A stretch of DNA of 64,000 bases from Nostoc sp. MS1 (GCF_019976755.1 NZ_AP023441.1:558001-622000), one strand, 5' to 3'. Shown: positions 34,367 through 44,060, counted from the stretch's first letter. Program-made: numbers and translations. The notes: a model not told the origin generated them from the sequence alone.

Positions 34367-36143
34367 CGGTCGTAATCTCTTCTTGCTGAGGTTGTGCTAA
34401 TTGGAATGGAACGATAGAAAACATCCGATTGTGGTTGTACAACCGGACTAACTCTTGGCTAACTGCCTCGTCGCTTAGGCGCGTTGGCAATGCTTTGGCA
34501 GGGCGGAAGGTTAGCAGCAGTTTGCGGAGGCTTAGAGCCAACCACTCACCGCTAGCAAAGAAGTCTCCTAAATGATGACGGTTGTAAAGCCACATATAAA
34601 CACAGCTAGAAGCCGCGTGCAGAACGCAGTATTGTTTTGCTATGTCGAAGACTTCTGGTGCTTGTTCATGCCCAAACTGGAAGGTAGACTCTGTAATCTG
34701 ATGATCAAGAGTCTTCAACTCTTCCTGCACCATCTGGAGCAGTTGGATAATTTGCTGCAACACCTCACTATTGAGGTGGGAGTCTGTTTGTAAATCAGAT
34801 AGGGATGTCAGCGCTAGTTCTAGTCCTTGCAGCACATCATCTCCACCCCGGTTGACTAGTTCCAGTTTCTTCCCATCAAAAGCAGGTAGGGGCTGGGTTA
34901 AATCAAAGGTGGCTTGTAAACGTGCTTGTAAGGTGTCTTGGTTGCGTCCCGCGTTTTTGACGCGGGACTTGGTTAGCTGACGTAGTTGCAGCAACAGGGC
35001 ATGGAGGTTAACTACAGTACTGCCATCAAACATACTGATGATGGCGTTATCCCGCAGTACTTTTTGGAAAATGCCCCAGTCGTGTTCCTCACGCATGTAA
35101 AAGCGTGACCCCAAAACGACAGAGACATTCTGCACGACTGTTTCTAAGGTGGTGGTGACGAAGTATTTCACCACGGCTGACCAAACGCTGATTTGCTCTG
35201 GCATGGTGTTAAAGCCACGGGCAACGCCAATGGTTGCACAGTCACAAATCAGGATATCTAGAAACGCATCTGTCAATGTGCGTTTGGGTTGGGGCATATC
35301 AAAGACGGTTTTCCCATATAACTGTCTTCCCAAAGCAAACTTGAGGGTAGTCCGCAGGGCGGTATCAGCAGCTCCTTGGGAAAAGGCAGCACACAAGGCG
35401 CGAGTGATTTGGAAGCCTTTGAGTGCCAGTTCTAACCCTACACCTTCTGCACCTAACCGCATAGATTCGGGGATGAAGCAGTTCTCAAAGCGGATACCGC
35501 TCATATCAGAACCGCGAATGCCGTGGGTGTAGATTTTTGGTAGGTGGGTGTAGTTGGCGGGGTCAATTTTGCTCTTTTCTACCATGAATAGAGAAAGGCT
35601 ACGCGCACCGCCTGCTTCGTCGGTTTTGGCTAAGACGAAGGTAACACCGGAGATGGTGGCGCGGTTAATGGGCCATTTTTCGCCGTTGAGGATGTAGCCA
35701 CCGGGAACTTTTTTGGCGCGGACATCACTAGCTAGCAAATCGCTACCGTGGGCTTTTTCTGAGTAGGCGAGGCACATTGCCCCGTTAGCATCTTTCATAA
35801 AGCTGGCCAAGGTGCGCTTCTGCTCGTCTGTGCCTGCCATCCATGTCAGGTATGACCAGAACATGGTGGTAAAGGCGATCGCACTTGTTTGGTCACGACG
35901 GGAAAGCACCCGCACAAAGGCGATAAACTCATCGAAGGAGGTAAATTCACCACCGCACTCTGCGGGAATGTAGTAGTGCTGGAGTTTCCAGTTGTAGAGC
36001 CAGTTGATGATCTCATGGGGAAACTCTTCTTTTTCATCCAGGTCAATTACCTGTTTGAATGACATTACACTATCTGGGTTGGTGGGGTCGCCTAAGTCCT
36101 TCTCTAATGCTTCAGCGATCCAATATTGCTTGAGTGGCTGCAT
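34335..36143 (-). CDS. Acyl-CoA dehydrogenase-like flavoprotein, probably acting on acyl-ACP
   Basis: About 602 residues. The first ~390 form the acyl-CoA dehydrogenase fold: an N-terminal helical part, a flavin-binding beta domain (GAMCLAYSEKAHGSDLLASD, NGEKWPINRATISGVTFVLAK) and a helical domain with the FAD-contact region GRQLYGKTVFDMPQ and IISMFDGSTVVNLH. A further ~200-residue helical domain follows. Such enzymes next to a FAAL and an ACP introduce a double bond into a carrier-bound chain; this is inference from context. I use the ATG at 36143 because AAGGAGG lies at the ideal distance; the frame is open 21 bases further. It begins 10 bases after the FAAL gene. Confidence 0.88.
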   Translation of the reverse strand: MQPLKQYWIAEALEKDLGDPTNPDSVMSFKQVIDLDEKEEFPHEIINWLYNWKLQHYYIPAECGGEFTSFDEFIAFVRVLSRRDQTSAIAFTTMFWSYLTWMAGTDEQKRTLASFMKDANGAMCLAYSEKAHGSDLLASDVRAKKVPGGYILNGEKWPINRATISGVTFVLAKTDEAGGARSLSLFMVEKSKIDPANYTHLPKIYTHGIRGSDMSGIRFENCFIPESMRLGAEGVGLELALKGFQITRALCAAFSQGAADTALRTTLKFALGRQLYGKTVFDMPQPKRTLTDAFLDILICDCATIGVARGFNTMPEQISVWSAVVKYFVTTTLETVVQNVSVVLGSRFYMREEHDWGIFQKVLRDNAIISMFDGSTVVNLHALLLQLRQLTKSRVKNAGRNQDTLQARLQATFDLTQPLPAFDGKKLELVNRGGDDVLQGLELALTSLSDLQTDSHLNSEVLQQIIQLLQMVQEELKTLDHQITESTFQFGHEQAPEVFDIAKQYCVLHAASSCVYMWLYNRHHLGDFFASGEWLALSLRKLLLTFRPAKALPTRLSDEAVSQELVRLYNHNRMFSIVPFQLAQPQQEEITTDATQRLQLQA

Positions 36144-36148
36144 AATTT

Positions 36149-36155
36149 CCTCCTT
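36149..36155 (-). promoter_or_regulatory. Strong ribosome binding site AAGGAGG for the dehydrogenase gene
   Basis: AAGGAGG on the minus strand, five bases before the ATG at 36143. Its first two bases belong to the TAA stop codon of the FAAL gene, so the stop and the ribosome site overlap. This decides the start of the dehydrogenase and suggests re-initiation by ribosomes that finish the FAAL. Confidence 0.8.
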
Positions 36156-37959
36156 AGTGAGCAACTTGCACTTTTTGGAGCAAGGAATCTACTTCCCCTT
36201 GTAGTCGCCGATAACTGGCTGTATATTTGGGGTTTTCACTCCAGTCAGCTAAAACTTCCAACTCACCACCGAGGAAGCTGGCTTTGCAAGCCCGTCGTTG
36301 AATTTTGCCACTGGAAGTCTTGAGGACATTACCGGCCTTGACAAGCACTACAGCATATGCTTGTAATTCATGAATTTCGGCGATCGCTTGCTTAATATTG
36401 GTCAAAACCTCGTCTGGATTAAACTCTTCGGCATTGCGTTTCACTTCTTGAACAACTACCAGTTGTTCGACTCCATCCACATCGATAGAGAAGGCTGCGC
36501 CGTAGTCTGGGCGTAGGGCTGGGTGAATTTGCTGTACAGTCCACTCCAAATCTTGGGGATAGTGGTTAGTACCCCGGATAATAATTAAGTCTTTGATCCG
36601 TCCGGTAATAAATAACTCGCCACCCCACATAAAGCCTAAATCACCTGTACGCAGGAAGGGGCCTGCTTGTGTATCGGCAATCTGAGCGCGGAAGGTGCTT
36701 TCGCTTTCTTGTGGGCGTTGCCAATAACCACCTGCCACGCTGGGGTCTGCTACCCATACTTCACCGACTTCATCAGGCGCACAACGTTGTAAAGTATCTG
36801 GGTTAACAATTGCTACCTGTGTTTCACAAACTAAACGACCGCATCCAGGTATAGCCCGGACTCCATCATGCCAGTGAGTCGCTTCCACAATTTTGTTCTG
36901 CTCAATTTGCGATTTTTCTACCAAGCAGAGAACAGGTGGTTTGTTTCTGGAGCTTGTGGACACCAACAGGGTATTTTCTGCCAAACCATAAGCAGGGGCG
37001 AAGGTTTCCCACTTAAAGCCACAGGGGGCAAACTTCTCAAAAAATTCTTCCAAAACTTTGGGGTTAATTGGTTCTGCGGCGTTACCAGCTGCCACCCAAC
37101 TGCTCAAATCGAGGGTAGCTAATTGTTGATCGCTGACGCGGCGAATACACTGTTCATAAGCGAAGTTCGGCGCTTGGCTATGAGTACCACGATAGCGAGA
37201 AATTGCTTGTAACCAACGTACTGGCTGTTTCACAAAGGACATGGGAGACATGACATAGCAGGGATGTCCGTTGTAGATTGGCACGGTCAGCCCTTCTACC
37301 AGTCCGTAATCATGGAAGTATGGCATCCAGGTGATGGAAACACTCTCATCATCATAACCACAGGCTTTTTGTAGGCAGGAGCAGTGGTGCATGATGTTGT
37401 GGTGACTAATCATCACACCTTTGGGTGTAGAAGTGGAGCCGGAGGTATATTGCAAATATGCCAAAGTATCCGGCTTAATATCTGGGTATTGCCATTGGTC
37501 TGCTAGTTCTAAGTCGATTTCTTCACTGGCAAACCAAGTCATTTCCTCAAATTCGGGAAAGTCTAGTTTGGCTGCTTGCAGAACACTCAATAAGTGCTGG
37601 TTGGTGAAAACAAATTTGGCATTTGCATCCTTGACAATTGCCCTTAACCGAGGCAAAGCACGTTTTAATCTACCAGCATCAGGAGGGGGGGCTGGTATAG
37701 CGATGACTCCGCCGTAAAGACTTCCCAGAAATGCTGCCATGACATCTAATCCCTGTGGATAAAGCAGCAAAATACGTTCTCCTTGGGCATGATGTTTCTG
37801 CAACAATGCACCAATGGCACGGGCTAGACGATCCAGTTCTTGGTATGTTAATTTGGGGCCTTCTGTTTTCCCGTCAACGAGGAACGTATAGGCGAGCTTG
37901 TCCGGCTGATGAGTAGCACGAGCGCGTAGTAGTTCAACGAGGGTAGAGACGTTTGTCAT
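36154..37959 (-). CDS. Fatty acyl-AMP ligase (FAAL)
   Basis: 601 residues of the adenylate-forming superfamily. The P-loop is YTSGSTSTPKGVMISH (about 170-185); YFHDYGLVEGLTVPIYNGHP, FAPAYGLAENTLL, RTGDLGFMWGGELFITGRIKDLIIIRGTNHYPQDLE and the final lysine region LKTSSGKIQRR follow. IIIRGTNHYPQDLE and the GHPCYVMSP segment mark FAALs rather than CoA ligases. It would activate a free fatty acid as acyl-AMP and load it onto the operon's ACP in the cytoplasm. I use the ATG at 37959; a TTG two codons upstream is also open. It is the first gene of the operon, and a 600-base gap upstream should hold the promoter. Confidence 0.92.
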   Translation of the reverse strand: MTNVSTLVELLRARATHQPDKLAYTFLVDGKTEGPKLTYQELDRLARAIGALLQKHHAQGERILLLYPQGLDVMAAFLGSLYGGVIAIPAPPPDAGRLKRALPRLRAIVKDANAKFVFTNQHLLSVLQAAKLDFPEFEEMTWFASEEIDLELADQWQYPDIKPDTLAYLQYTSGSTSTPKGVMISHHNIMHHCSCLQKACGYDDESVSITWMPYFHDYGLVEGLTVPIYNGHPCYVMSPMSFVKQPVRWLQAISRYRGTHSQAPNFAYEQCIRRVSDQQLATLDLSSWVAAGNAAEPINPKVLEEFFEKFAPCGFKWETFAPAYGLAENTLLVSTSSRNKPPVLCLVEKSQIEQNKIVEATHWHDGVRAIPGCGRLVCETQVAIVNPDTLQRCAPDEVGEVWVADPSVAGGYWQRPQESESTFRAQIADTQAGPFLRTGDLGFMWGGELFITGRIKDLIIIRGTNHYPQDLEWTVQQIHPALRPDYGAAFSIDVDGVEQLVVVQEVKRNAEEFNPDEVLTNIKQAIAEIHELQAYAVVLVKAGNVLKTSSGKIQRRACKASFLGGELEVLADWSENPKYTASYRRLQGEVDSLLQKVQVAH

Positions 37960-38487
37960 TGGCAACTCTAGGGATAGTTAGGCGGTGAGTCATTTACTGT
38001 TTCTGAAGGATTTTCAGAAACTAGGTCATCTTATACCTGAATCTTTTGGCAGATTCGCTGCTTCAGATATAAGCTAGCCAGGGATTTTTTTACCTATTAA
38101 TTCAGTAATATTGACACAACCAATCTCTATATAGGAAGATGTTTTCGGTATTTTCACTAAAAAAATAAATTTACACTGTCACTCAATCTACCCTATTAAG
38201 TATCATACTGTTACCAAAAGTCTTGATTTAATCAGCTTTTAAATTACTTGTTAGGATGTAGTACTGTGAGGGGATTATAAATTTCTTATGAAAATTTTTA
38301 ATTATTTAGTACTACTCATTAGTTATTTTGTAGTGTAGTGATCAAAAATTTAAAAGCGCGGAGTTACGTCGAGGATGATCTGAGAACGGAATGTTATAGT
38401 TATGTAACCAAGTAAGCTGTTATTATTGTGCTATTCGCGTGTCATCATTTTGATTTCATTAATGTCCTGTTTCTTTATAAGCAATTT
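37960..38487. other. Upstream region of the acyl-ligase operon
   Basis: About 530 AT-rich bases before the FAAL start. It should carry the operon promoter on the minus strand. I could not identify a GTA-N8-TAC (NtcA-type) site or another known operator by eye. There is no STRR tract and no credible reading frame. Confidence 0.5.
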
Positions 38488-38526
38488 AAAAAAATCAAAA
38501 GCCCCTGACAATTGACAATTGGCAGG
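38488..38526 (-). terminator. Rho-independent-type terminator for the gene at 38593-38928
   Basis: On the minus strand CCTGCCAATTG pairs with CAATTGTCAGG (10 of 11 positions) around a one-base loop, followed by GGGCTTTTGATTTTTTT. It lies about 65 bases after the stop codon and would also insulate the acyl-ligase operon promoter. Confidence 0.65.
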
Positions 38527-38592
38527 AGTTTCATTCACTTCATTCACAAGGTATGGAGTTTTTTATTTCGCACTCACTAGCAAGTTTTGCTA

Positions 38593-38928
38593 CTAAGCAT
38601 TTTGCGAAATATTCTGGTGACAAAAGTAGCGTTTGTGCAGAATTACAGAGACGAAGTTAGTTAGCAAACAAGTAATGGCTAAAGCTAACAAAATATACGT
38701 AGGGAGCATAACTACGCCAATCATAAACCATGTATATACGTGGTAAATCATGAATGTAGCAAAAATACTTGCAAGGCTGACACTCCGCCAAATTTGATGA
38801 CTTGAGCGACCAAGTATAGCCAGAATAACTGTCAACAATGTAGTGAGGAGGTTGGCTGGTACAAGAAACGCACAAATACCAATACAGTTGGTACGGGAGA
38901 ACTCAGCGAAAGTGGAAAAATCGAGCAT
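38593..38928 (-). CDS. Small membrane protein of unknown function
   Basis: 111 residues from the ATG at 38928 (MLDFSTFAEFSRTNCIGICA). It has three hydrophobic segments (about 13-36, 44-66, 72-96) and a basic, Cys/His-containing tail. The open frame extends to 39036, but the added residues do not look protein-like. I do not recognise the family with certainty. It diverges from the YgfZ-like gene and has its own terminator. Confidence 0.6.
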   Translation of the reverse strand: MLDFSTFAEFSRTNCIGICAFLVPANLLTTLLTVILAILGRSSHQIWRSVSLASIFATFMIYHVYTWFMIGVVMLPTYILLALAITCLLTNFVSVILHKRYFCHQNISQNA

Positions 38929-39061
38929 TAATTTTTTGGGGATAATGTTAGCATTTAATGGAAAAAATATGTTTTGCGATATGTCAACATAACATAGGAT
39001 ATATCTAAAGCAATTACTTCTAGAGTTATTTAACATAAATTAAATTTAACGCTTGACTATC

Positions 39062-40045
39062 ATGCCAACATCTGCAATTGACGGTAAAGACGCAGCCGCT
39101 ATCCAAGCTGCAACAGCAGGAGTTGCTGTATGCGATCGCTCTCATTGGGGACGTATCCGTGTTGGGGATGATGAGCGTCTGCGGTTTTTACACAATCAAA
39201 GCACTAATGATTTCCAAAAGCTGAAACCAGGACAAGGCTGTGATACGGTGATGGTGACATCAACAGCCCGGACTATAGATTTAGTAAGTGGCTATGTTCT
39301 CGATGATGCAGTATTATTGTTAGTTTCACCAAATCGCCGCGAATTTCTGCTGCAATGGTTAGACCGTTACATCTTCTTTGCTGATAAGGTGCAGTTAACA
39401 GATATTACAGAGGAAACTGCAACCTTCAGTATTATTGGGGCTGGTAGTGATGCGGTAATGGAAAAGTTAGGTGCTGGCGCAATTATTGATCAAGCATACG
39501 GCAATCACATTACCCTTGATGGGGGCGTTATCGTTGCTGTGGGTAGTGGTTTGGCTTCTCCTGGATATACATTAATTTTACCAGTAGACCAAAAGCAGCA
39601 AGTGTGGCAAAAAATTCTAGAACTAGGCGCGGTAGAATTGAGCGATCGCGCTTGGGATACCCTACGTATATTACAAGGAAGACCAGCACCAGATGCAGAA
39701 TTAACTGATGATTACAATCCCTTGGAAGTAGGATTATGGCAGACTATTTCTTTTAACAAGGGTTGTTATATTGGGCAAGAAACTATCGCCAGATTAAATA
39801 CATACAAAGGTGTCAAACAATATCTCTGGGGTATTCGCCTCAATGCCCCAGCACAAGTAGGTGATACTATTACTATTGGTGAGGAAAAAGCAGGTAAACT
39901 CACCAGTTATACAGAAACTCCCGATGGTCATTTTGGGCTAGGATATATTCGCTCTAAAGCTGGTGGTGTAGGTTTAAAAGTACAAGTAGGAAATGTTGAG
40001 GGAGAAATAGTAGAAATTCCTTTTGTTTCTCATGAGTATCCATAG
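39062..40045 (+). CDS. YgfZ/GcvT-domain folate-binding protein
   Basis: About 327 residues of the GcvT-like folate-binding fold. The YgfZ signature is present as KGCYIGQETIARL near residue 240, with the cysteine that is conserved in YgfZ proteins and absent from true glycine-cleavage T proteins. YgfZ/IBA57 proteins help assemble or repair certain Fe-S enzymes. The annotation 'glycine cleavage T' often given to such proteins is therefore less likely. I use the ATG at 39062; a TTG nine bases upstream is in frame. No operon partner. Confidence 0.85.
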   Translation: MPTSAIDGKDAAAIQAATAGVAVCDRSHWGRIRVGDDERLRFLHNQSTNDFQKLKPGQGCDTVMVTSTARTIDLVSGYVLDDAVLLLVSPNRREFLLQWLDRYIFFADKVQLTDITEETATFSIIGAGSDAVMEKLGAGAIIDQAYGNHITLDGGVIVAVGSGLASPGYTLILPVDQKQQVWQKILELGAVELSDRAWDTLRILQGRPAPDAELTDDYNPLEVGLWQTISFNKGCYIGQETIARLNTYKGVKQYLWGIRLNAPAQVGDTITIGEEKAGKLTSYTETPDGHFGLGYIRSKAGGVGLKVQVGNVEGEIVEIPFVSHEYP

Positions 40046-40188
40046 AAAGGTTAGTTGACAATTGACAATTGACAGTTGACAGTTGACATTTGTTTATCTC
40101 CTTTGTCTTCCCCCTCTCCCCCACTCCCTCATCTCCAACAACAGTGGTATTGTAGATTGATGACAACGGGTGGAGCAGAGAGTTCATT

Positions 40189-41874
40189 ATGCCAGATGTT
40201 CGCTTTGATAAATATTACCGTTACGAGGAACTGACAACAATTCTGCATGGATATGCACAGGAGTTTCCTCAACTCATCAAGATTGATAGTATCGGTAAGA
40301 GTTATGAAGGTCGGGACATTTGGTTGTTAACAGTTACCAACTTTGCTACAGGTGCGGATGAAGAAAAACCAGGATTATGGGTTGATGGTAATATTCATGC
40401 GATTGAACTCGCACCTTCCAGCGTTTGTCTCTATTTTTTGCAAACTTTAGTTACAGCCTACGGTACACACCCAGATATTACTCGTTGTTTAGATAGTCGC
40501 GTTTTCTATATTTGTCCCCGCGTTAACCCCGATGGTGCGGAGTTGGCGTTAGCGGATAAACCAAGGTTTCTGCGTTCTTCTACCCGTCCCTATCCCCATG
40601 ATGATGATTACAACGAGGGGTTAGTGATGGAAGATATGGATGGTGATGGTCGGGTTTTACTGATGCGTATTCCCGATGATAATGGAGCTTGGAAAATATG
40701 TCCTAGTGAACCGCGTTTATTGGTGCGTCGTGAACCTACAGAAACGGGTGGTCAATATTACCGGGTGTTACCGGAAGGATGGATAGAGAATTACGATGGG
40801 GTAGAAATTAAGGTACAGCGTCCCAAGGAAGGGCTAGATTTGAACCGCAATTTCCCAGCTTTGTGGCGACAAGAATCTGAGCAGCCTGGTTCTGGGCCTT
40901 ATCCTACATCTGAATCGGAAGTGCGATCGCTCGTCCAATTTGTAACCACTCATCATAACATAACCGGGGCTATCACTTTTCATACTTATAGCGGCGTTCT
41001 CATCCGTCCTTACACAGATAGGAGTGATGATGAGTTTCCAGTCAATGACATCCGCACTTATCAAAAAATTGGTGACAAGGGTACAGAAATTACTGGCTAT
41101 CCGGCTATCTCTGCGTTTCATGATTTCCGCTACAATCCCAAAGATTGTATTACAGGTACATTCGATGATTGGGCTTATGAGTATCAAGGTTTATTTGCTT
41201 GGACTGTAGAAGTGTGGAGTCCGCAGCGCCAAGCTGGAATTACTGATTACAAGTATACAGACTGGCAACGAGAACATCCTTTAGAAGATGACTTGAAATT
41301 ATTGCGTTGGAATGATGAACAGCTTGGGGGTAAAGGTTATGTTGATTGGTTTCCTTTTGAACATCCCCAACTTGGTAAAATCGAATTGGGTGGATGGGAT
41401 ACCATGTATGCTTGGGCAAATCCACCTTCAGATTTTTTAGAGAAAGAGATAGCCACTTTTCCTGAGTGGTTGGTTTGGCATTTGTTAATCTCTCCGCGCT
41501 TGGAAATTTACGATGCTAGTTACCAAGGTTTGGGGAACGATTTGTATCGTGTGCGTTTAGTTGTGCAAAATACAGGTTGGCTACCTAGTTACATCACCCA
41601 GAAAGCTTTAGAGAAGAAACTTGTGCGGGGTTGTATTTTTGAGATTGAATTACCAAATGGCGCTAGTTTGGAAGTAGGTAAAGCACAAGAGGAACTAGGC
41701 CAATTAGAAGGGCGTGCTTACAAACCCTCAACCCCTACCAGAAGACAAAGTGATCCAACAAGCGATCGCCTCAAGGTAGAGTGGGTAGTACGAGCGTCTT
41801 TGGGTACAAAAGTAAAACTCTTAGCCCGTCATCAACGCGCTGGCGTTGTCCGTACTGAATTGATATTAGTTTAG
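40189..41874 (+). CDS. M14 family zinc carboxypeptidase
   Basis: 561 residues. The carboxypeptidase domain covers about 5-350: zinc ligands H70 and E73 in DGNIHAIELAPS, the third in ITFHTYSGVLIRP, the Arg/Asn region GLDLNRNFPALW and the catalytic glutamate in FAWTVEVWSPQ. An insertion at about 130-200 is acidic and resembles a calcium-loop (MEDMDGDGRV). The C-terminal ~150 residues form an extra beta-rich domain. No signal peptide is seen, so it is probably cytoplasmic, which is unusual for M14 enzymes. It follows the YgfZ-like gene after a heptamer-repeat gap (40046-40090). Confidence 0.9.
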   Translation: MPDVRFDKYYRYEELTTILHGYAQEFPQLIKIDSIGKSYEGRDIWLLTVTNFATGADEEKPGLWVDGNIHAIELAPSSVCLYFLQTLVTAYGTHPDITRCLDSRVFYICPRVNPDGAELALADKPRFLRSSTRPYPHDDDYNEGLVMEDMDGDGRVLLMRIPDDNGAWKICPSEPRLLVRREPTETGGQYYRVLPEGWIENYDGVEIKVQRPKEGLDLNRNFPALWRQESEQPGSGPYPTSESEVRSLVQFVTTHHNITGAITFHTYSGVLIRPYTDRSDDEFPVNDIRTYQKIGDKGTEITGYPAISAFHDFRYNPKDCITGTFDDWAYEYQGLFAWTVEVWSPQRQAGITDYKYTDWQREHPLEDDLKLLRWNDEQLGGKGYVDWFPFEHPQLGKIELGGWDTMYAWANPPSDFLEKEIATFPEWLVWHLLISPRLEIYDASYQGLGNDLYRVRLVVQNTGWLPSYITQKALEKKLVRGCIFEIELPNGASLEVGKAQEELGQLEGRAYKPSTPTRRQSDPTSDRLKVEWVVRASLGTKVKLLARHQRAGVVRTELILV

Positions 41875-42075
41875 CTACTGGCTACAAAGACTCACATTAT
41901 CTTCGGGTAATAACTTACAATTTCTAAGTGTTGGAACTGTTTTTTAAAAGGCGATCGCTAATATATAAATTGAGGCTATATTAATAAGCATCATTCAAAG
42001 TAACTTATTTCAACAAGCACAATCATTAAACTTTAATCTCTGTGCCTCCGTGCCTCTGTGGTTATTTTAAAACCC

Positions 42076-42402
42076 TCATTGCAACTCAAACAACCCATCT
42101 TCTCCTGGCTCAAAGTCAATCACTTGATACACAGAATCAAGATTTAATTCACCATAAATGTGAGGAAACAATTCTCCATCAGCCATCTCATAACGGATTT
42201 CAGATTTAACTTTATCAGAATCTATAAAAAGTAATATGACTTCTGTTTGATTCTGAAAAAATCTATTAGCAACCTTAGTTATTTGCGTTGCGTTAGAACA
42301 GTGAATAAATCCCTCAGTCTCAAGTGATTCAGCACGATAAATACCAATATTTTTGGCTTGTTCCCATTGTTGGCGTTTGGTAATGTGGAGGATGGTATTC
42401 AT
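42076..42402 (-). CDS. DUF952 family protein
   Basis: 108 residues from the ATG at 42402. The family's motifs are clear: ILHITKRQQWEQAKNIGIYRAESLETEGFIHCS near the start, LLFIDSDKVKSEIRYEM in the middle and the motif FPHIYGELNLDSVYQVIDFEP near the end. DUF952 proteins have a fold related to ADP-ribosyl-binding or transferase proteins, but no activity is established. The frame extends 12 codons upstream to 42438 without family similarity. It stands alone. Confidence 0.85.
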   Translation of the reverse strand: MNTILHITKRQQWEQAKNIGIYRAESLETEGFIHCSNATQITKVANRFFQNQTEVILLFIDSDKVKSEIRYEMADGELFPHIYGELNLDSVYQVIDFEPGEDGLFELQ

Positions 42403-42542
42403 TAAGTAATGACTTTTAATATTTTGTAGGGTGGGCATTGCCCATCACTTCTTTAAGGAAAACTGCCATATATATCTCAACAAAATTTCCTTTGCGTCTT
42501 TGCGCCTACCCTGCGGGTTTCGCTTTAGGGGTATACGTAAGC

Positions 42543-44060
42543 TTAAAAACCTTTCGGAATACAAATATCAGGCGAACACAAACCATTAAATTCTACTGTT
42601 TTTACCTCCAACGTCTGCAAATCCACACGCCGAATTACATGATTATTTGTATCAGCAATAAATAAGTAGGAATCTATCGCACTCAAGCCTGATGGTTCAA
42701 AAAAGCTAGTATTTTTCCCTTGACCATCTTGTAACCCAGCAGAACCATTTCCCAAGACTGTTTGACAATTACCACTGTGAGGATTAACCATTTTGATTTT
42801 GTGGTTATATGTATCTGCTACCCACAAATAATTTTGAAAATATTCAACTCCTAAACAATGCTGTAACCGGACATTTTCCCCTTGTCCATCCACATCACCA
42901 AAACCAAATAAATCACCGCTACCACAAACAGTCCTGACTTGTTGAGGTTCTACCAGCCCTACACCACGAATAGAACTAATTTCACTATCAGCAATGTACA
43001 ATTCATTTCCATTAGTAGTAATGCCACTAGGTTGAGCAAAAGCTGATTCTGTTAAGGAACCATCAAAACAGCCTTCTGCACCAGTACCAGCATAAGTTTT
43101 GATTATGCCGCTTGCTAAATCCATTTGCCAGATTTGATGCGGCCCAGCCATTGCAATATACAAGGTATTTTCTACCTTTACCAAATCCCAAGGGGAATTT
43201 AAAGCGGTTGTTAAACCAGCACCCCCATGTGGACGAATATTACGACTTTGTTCGCCTGTTCCTGCAATGGTTTCTACTGTTTGCTGCTTGATGTCTACTC
43301 GTCGCAAAGCATGATTTTCAGTATCAGCGACGTAAAGAATTTGCTTCTCCTCATCAAACGCCATACCTTGGGGTGCAGAAAATTGGGCTTCCTCAAAATT
43401 ACCGTCAGTTAAGCCTGATTTTCCATTACCAATTAAATGCAGAATATCACCGTTGAAGTTACTGAAGACTATGCGGTGATGTCCAGAGTCAGCGACGAAT
43501 AACCCGGCTGGAGTAGCTAAGACTTTACCGGGAAAGGCTAGAGGAGTGATTAATGGTTGATGTTGTTTTTCTAAAGTTAGGCTAAGTTCTTGAAAATTAA
43601 TTGTGCCTTGGTTTTTATGTTCCTGAATTATTTGGGTGATGAGTTCGTCTAAAACATCTCGATTTCCTTCACCAGAGACGGAACCAACTACATAGCCTTT
43701 TGGGTCAATAACCATTAATGTAGGCCAAGCACGCACAGCATACTCTTGCCAAATACGAAAACCCTGATCTACTACTACAGGATGTTCGATATCGTAGCGT
43801 AATATAGCTTGGCGGATATTTTCGGTTTCCTGTTCATTGGCAAATTTGCCAGAATGGACACCAATAACTGTCAAACTGTCTTTATATTTTTGTTCTAGAT
43901 ACTTCAATTCTGGTAAGACATGCAGACAATTGATACAACAGTAAGTCCAAAAGTCTAAAATCACGACTCTACCCTTTAATTGCTTCATAGATAAGGGATG
44001 GTCAGTGTTTAGCCAAGGATAATTTTGTGGTAGTTCTGGCGCTCTTACACGAGGAGTCAT
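42543..44060 (-). CDS. Thioredoxin-like domain plus NHL beta-propeller protein (NHLRC2/SOQ1-like)
   Basis: 505 residues. A thioredoxin-like domain (about 15-150) has the motif C41-C42-I-N-C45 in FWTYCCINCLHVLPEL and the cis-proline region RAWPTLMVIDP. An NHL-repeat propeller follows (about 180-495), with repeats such as LYVADTENHALRRVD, LYIADSEISSIRGVG, LWVADTYNHKIKMVN and LFIADTNNHVIRRVD. This is the architecture of animal NHLRC2 and of the lumenal part of plant SOQ1, which affects photoprotective quenching. The cyanobacterial role is not known. No signal peptide is visible, so it is probably cytoplasmic. Confidence 0.88.
   Translation of the reverse strand: MTPRVRAPELPQNYPWLNTDHPLSMKQLKGRVVILDFWTYCCINCLHVLPELKYLEQKYKDSLTVIGVHSGKFANEQETENIRQAILRYDIEHPVVVDQGFRIWQEYAVRAWPTLMVIDPKGYVVGSVSGEGNRDVLDELITQIIQEHKNQGTINFQELSLTLEKQHQPLITPLAFPGKVLATPAGLFVADSGHHRIVFSNFNGDILHLIGNGKSGLTDGNFEEAQFSAPQGMAFDEEKQILYVADTENHALRRVDIKQQTVETIAGTGEQSRNIRPHGGAGLTTALNSPWDLVKVENTLYIAMAGPHQIWQMDLASGIIKTYAGTGAEGCFDGSLTESAFAQPSGITTNGNELYIADSEISSIRGVGLVEPQQVRTVCGSGDLFGFGDVDGQGENVRLQHCLGVEYFQNYLWVADTYNHKIKMVNPHSGNCQTVLGNGSAGLQDGQGKNTSFFEPSGLSAIDSYLFIADTNNHVIRRVDLQTLEVKTVEFNGLCSPDICIPKGF

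Noticed and set aside
29541..37959. Heterocyst glycolipid (hgl) cluster
   Set aside because: The hgl locus contains large polyketide synthase genes and an HglE-type enzyme; here there is no ketosynthase or ketoreductase at all.
39062..40045. Glycine cleavage system T protein
   Set aside because: The KGCYxGQE motif marks YgfZ-type proteins, the length is short for GcvT, and no gcvH or gcvP is adjacent.
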